In this document: positions 5,572 through 6,220 of the stretch, one piece after another | Layout of the letters: the number at the start of each line of letters is the position of its first letter | How positions within the stretch are numbered: position 1 is the first letter of the stretch | Assembly: GCA_002422345.1 (NCBI GenBank) | Contig: DIUL01000201.1 | Location: 1-6,220 of the forward strand | DNA length: 6,220 nucleotides | Direction: 5' to 3' | Origin: Acetobacteraceae bacterium UBA6159 | GTDB lineage: Bacteria > Pseudomonadota > Alphaproteobacteria > Acetobacterales > Acetobacteraceae | Notes under the pieces: model-generated | Seen by the model: only the letters and a program-made list of their open reading frames with translations | Database searches by the model: none | What the model was told of the DNA's origin: nothing | Program-made: the position numbers and the translations under genes

Positions 5572-6099
5572 ATGTCAGGAATCCAGACCGGCACGCTCGC
5601 CGACCTGAAGGAGGCCCTCGCGGTCCGTCAGGCCGCCGCGGAAGCCTCCGGCGAAACCATCGACTCTCCCCTGCTGTCCGACCGCCCGAAGGTCGAGCCG
5701 AAGCGTGATGCATTCGGCCGCTCCTACGCCACGGGCCGCCGCAAGAACGCGATCGCCCGCGTGTGGATCAAGCCCGGCAAGGGTGAGATCACGGTGAACG
5801 GCAAGAAGGTGCTCGAGTATTTCGCGCGCCCCGTACTGCGGATGCTGCTGGGCCAGCCTTTTCTGGTGGCGGACCGTTACAACCAGTTCGACGTGATCGC
5901 CACGGTGACCGGCGGCGGACTGTCCGGCCAAGCCGGCGCGGTGCGCCACGGCATCAGCCGAGCGCTGACGTATTATGAGCCTGATCTGCGGCCGATCCTG
6001 AAGGTCGCCGGGTTCCTGACGCGTGACTCGCGCGTCGTGGAACGGAAGAAGTATGGCCGGGCCAAGGCTCGCCGGAGCTTCCAGTTCAGCAAGCGCTGA
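5572..6099 (+). CDS. rpsI: Small ribosomal subunit protein S9 (uS9)
   Basis: The product is 175 residues, against 130 in E. coli. The conserved S9 body begins near residue 51 (YATGRRKNAIARVWI, 52-66) and includes the signature GGGLSGQAGAVRHGISRAL (114-132). It ends with the canonical basic tail, RRSFQFSKR, whose final Ser-Lys-Arg reaches toward P-site tRNA in the 30S subunit. Residues 1-46 are an acidic, alanine-rich N-terminal extension of the kind seen in several alphaproteobacteria; it looks helical at 8-26. The start at 5572 follows the rplM stop by 5 bases, with GAGGGG about 8 bases upstream as ribosome site, so the two genes are co-transcribed and translationally close. A strong terminator follows. 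Confidence 0.97.
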   Translation: MSGIQTGTLADLKEALAVRQAAAEASGETIDSPLLSDRPKVEPKRDAFGRSYATGRRKNAIARVWIKPGKGEITVNGKKVLEYFARPVLRMLLGQPFLVADRYNQFDVIATVTGGGLSGQAGAVRHGISRALTYYEPDLRPILKVAGFLTRDSRVVERKKYGRAKARRSFQFSKR

Positions 6100-6120
6100 A
6101 CCCACACTCTCTACCGACCA

Positions 6121-6151
6121 GGGGTCGCGGGCAACCGCGGCCCCTTTTTTT
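6121..6151 (+). terminator. Intrinsic terminator of rplM-rpsI
   Basis: GGGGTCGCGG (6121-6130) pairs with CCGCGGCCCC (6135-6144) over ten positions, with one G-T wobble, around a GCAA tetraloop. Seven T follow (6145-6151). It lies 21 bases after the rpsI stop. Confidence 0.95.
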
Positions 6152-6162
6152 GTCCTGGGGCC

Positions 6163-6192
6163 TTGACCTTCGGGGGTCCTCGGTCCGATATA
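6163..6192 (+). promoter_or_regulatory. Promoter firing out of the window
   Basis: TTGACC (6163-6168) is followed by GATATA (6187-6192) after 18 bases; CGATAT gives 17. It comes directly after the rpsI terminator, so a new transcription unit starts here. The driven gene lies beyond 6220. In many alphaproteobacteria argC follows rpsI, but nothing here shows that. No coding start is visible in 6193-6220. Confidence 0.55.
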
Positions 6193-6220
6193 TTGATTCA
6201 CTACTGTCCGGTTGACGGCG

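Overview
The window looks like chromosomal DNA of a high-GC alphaproteobacterium. The evidence is the rplM-rpsI pair with alphaproteobacterial L13 and S9 features, an HGGxSTG-domain small protein, TTGACC-type promoters, and a GC-rich extragenic palindrome of the style common in Rhodospirillales (Acetobacteraceae and Azospirillaceae). The order-level placement is inference from general resemblance, not from a search.

Layout. Positions 1-70 (minus) hold a tRNA-Glu with anticodon CUC, whose 3' end is cut by the window edge; a plausible promoter lies just upstream. Positions 368-1423 (plus) hold two small genes of unknown function. The first has a consensus TTGACA promoter in front; the second has a Cys3-His HGGxSTG motif. 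The second gene runs into a 270-bp composite inverted repeat (about 1294-1564), built of mirror-ordered small hairpins, which supplies its last ~43 codons and its stop. After the repeat comes a family III (CaiB/BaiF) CoA-transferase (1618-2790), followed by a hairpin.

The second half is housekeeping. uppP (2970-3767, plus), with its own TATATA promoter, encodes the undecaprenyl-diphosphate phosphatase of cell-wall lipid recycling. It converges, with 6 bp between stops, on a membrane-anchored TPR protein of unknown role (3774-4907, minus). A 191-bp divergent intergenic region then carries a perfect 10-bp-arm palindrome and a strong promoter for the ribosomal operon rplM-rpsI (L13 and S9, 5099-6099). 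That operon ends in a textbook intrinsic terminator (6121-6151). A final promoter (6163-6192) fires out of the window toward an unseen gene.

No phage structural genes, transposase, CRISPR array or defence system is visible. The items most worth a second look are the nested palindromic element that writes the C-terminus of the HGGxSTG protein, the unassigned operator-like palindrome upstream of rplM, and the unrecognised N-terminal domain of the TPR protein.
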